From contig WLNV01000098.1 in the NCBI GenBank assembly GCA_009699615.1, positions 1 through 6,163 on the forward strand: a stretch of DNA of 6,163 nucleotides. Direction: 5' to 3'. A model generated the notes under the pieces. The model was not told the origin of the DNA. It saw nothing but the letters and a program-made list of their open reading frames with translations, and did no database searches. Both the position numbers and the translations under genes were made by a program. Every line of letters begins with the position of its first letter. Within the stretch, counting starts at the first letter, position 1. This DNA is from Actinomycetota bacterium. Lineage in GTDB: Bacteria; Actinomycetota; Thermoleophilia; Solirubrobacterales; Solirubrobacteraceae. This document shows positions 5,820-6,163 of this stretch, one piece after another.

Positions 5820-6163
5820 ATGGAGATCATGATGACTTCGAGCCAGCACACTTGGCTCTTGATCGGTACAGCAGGGATGGCGCTCGGAGCGCTAGCTATT
5901 CAAGTAGTCGGCCGCGGCATGAAGGAGAGCCACCACCGCGTGACCAGCTTCTTCGTCTGCGCGATCGCAGCCTGCCTCTACTTGCTCATGGCGCAGGGAC
6001 AGGGCGACATCATCGTCTCCAAAGCAACGCTGGCGCTAACGCCGCTGGGTATTGGAGGTGAGATCTCGGCCAAGCTCGTCTACTTCGCACGCTACATCGA
6101 CTGGATCGTCACGACTCCGTTGCTGCTGATTGGTCTCGTCACAGTCGGGCTGAAGCCGCTGAC
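5820..6163 (+). CDS. Type-1 microbial rhodopsin, DTG-motif, 3'-truncated by window edge
   Basis: The first 114 residues of a retinal-binding seven-helix membrane protein, open at the window end. Three helices are visible: A at about 11-30, B at about 42-60, and C at about 84-108. Helix C carries R91-Y-I-D94-W-I-V-T98-T-P-L-L-L-I-G105, which matches bacteriorhodopsin R82, D85, T89 and position 96. The Schiff-base counterion (D94) and its threonine are present, as expected for an outward proton pump. The cytoplasmic donor position is glycine, giving a D-T-G motif. The helix A-B part (YLLMAQGQGD) has no histidine like that of proteorhodopsin helix B. The B-C loop (about 62-82) is long. The retinal lysine of helix G and any carotenoid antenna site lie beyond the window. 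There is no signal peptide. The start is fixed by AGGAGG eight bases upstream. Confidence 0.93.
   Translation, partial: MEIMMTSSQHTWLLIGTAGMALGALAIQVVGRGMKESHHRVTSFFVCAIAACLYLLMAQGQGDIIVSKATLALTPLGIGGEISAKLVYFARYIDWIVTTPLLLIGLVTVGLKPL

Noticed and set aside
1..6163. Cyanobacterial origin suggested by GCGATCGC
   Set aside because: The gene content, leaderless promoters and protein sequences look actinobacterial, and the octamer alone is not diagnostic.
1..6163. A defence system, CRISPR array, transposon or prophage segment
   Set aside because: No repeats with spacers, transposase, nuclease, terminal inverted repeats or phage-like genes are visible in the window.

Overview
The window is GC-rich and reads as a chromosomal segment of an actinobacterium (Actinomycetota). 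The evidence is the codon use, several apparently leaderless promoters with a TANNNT-type -10 box, and the gene types. A Thermoleophilia-like origin is possible, but that is only a guess. No rRNA, tRNA, CRISPR array, insertion sequence or phage gene is visible.

Layout. On the minus strand, reading right to left from about 2733, an ArsR-family regulator is translationally coupled (TGATG overlap) to a SulP/SLC26 anion transporter with a STAS domain. A secreted YcnI-like (DUF1775) protein follows, with its own leaderless promoter. A perfect inverted repeat (2733-2752) beside the arsR promoter looks like the ArsR operator. It also lies ahead of a divergent plus-strand gene for a small GST N-terminal/thioredoxin-fold protein (2798-3100). 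Next comes a short decayed inverted copy of an ACT-domain gene (3140-3244). On the minus strand again are a TetR-family regulator (3269-3910) and the intact ACT-domain gene (3972-4367), which precedes it in transcription order.

On the right, on the plus strand, are a secreted YHYH-domain protein (4590-5582), a strong GC hairpin, and the first 114 codons of a type-1 microbial rhodopsin (5820 to the window edge). The rhodopsin's helix C motif reads D-T-G at the bacteriorhodopsin 85/89/96 positions. This makes it a probable light-driven proton pump that lacks the usual carboxylate proton donor.

How the genes may work together. The ArsR-SulP pair looks like a self-regulated anion-uptake unit. 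The YcnI-like and YHYH proteins are both exported, and both have a predicted signal-peptidase site directly before a histidine, so an envelope copper/metal role is possible. Nothing in the sequence proves a functional link between these proteins and the rhodopsin; only proximity suggests it. The most notable observations are the DTG rhodopsin beside a YHYH protein, the ACT-gene remnant that kept its promoter, the recurring TGNTANNNT promoter, and seven copies of the octamer GCGATCGC.
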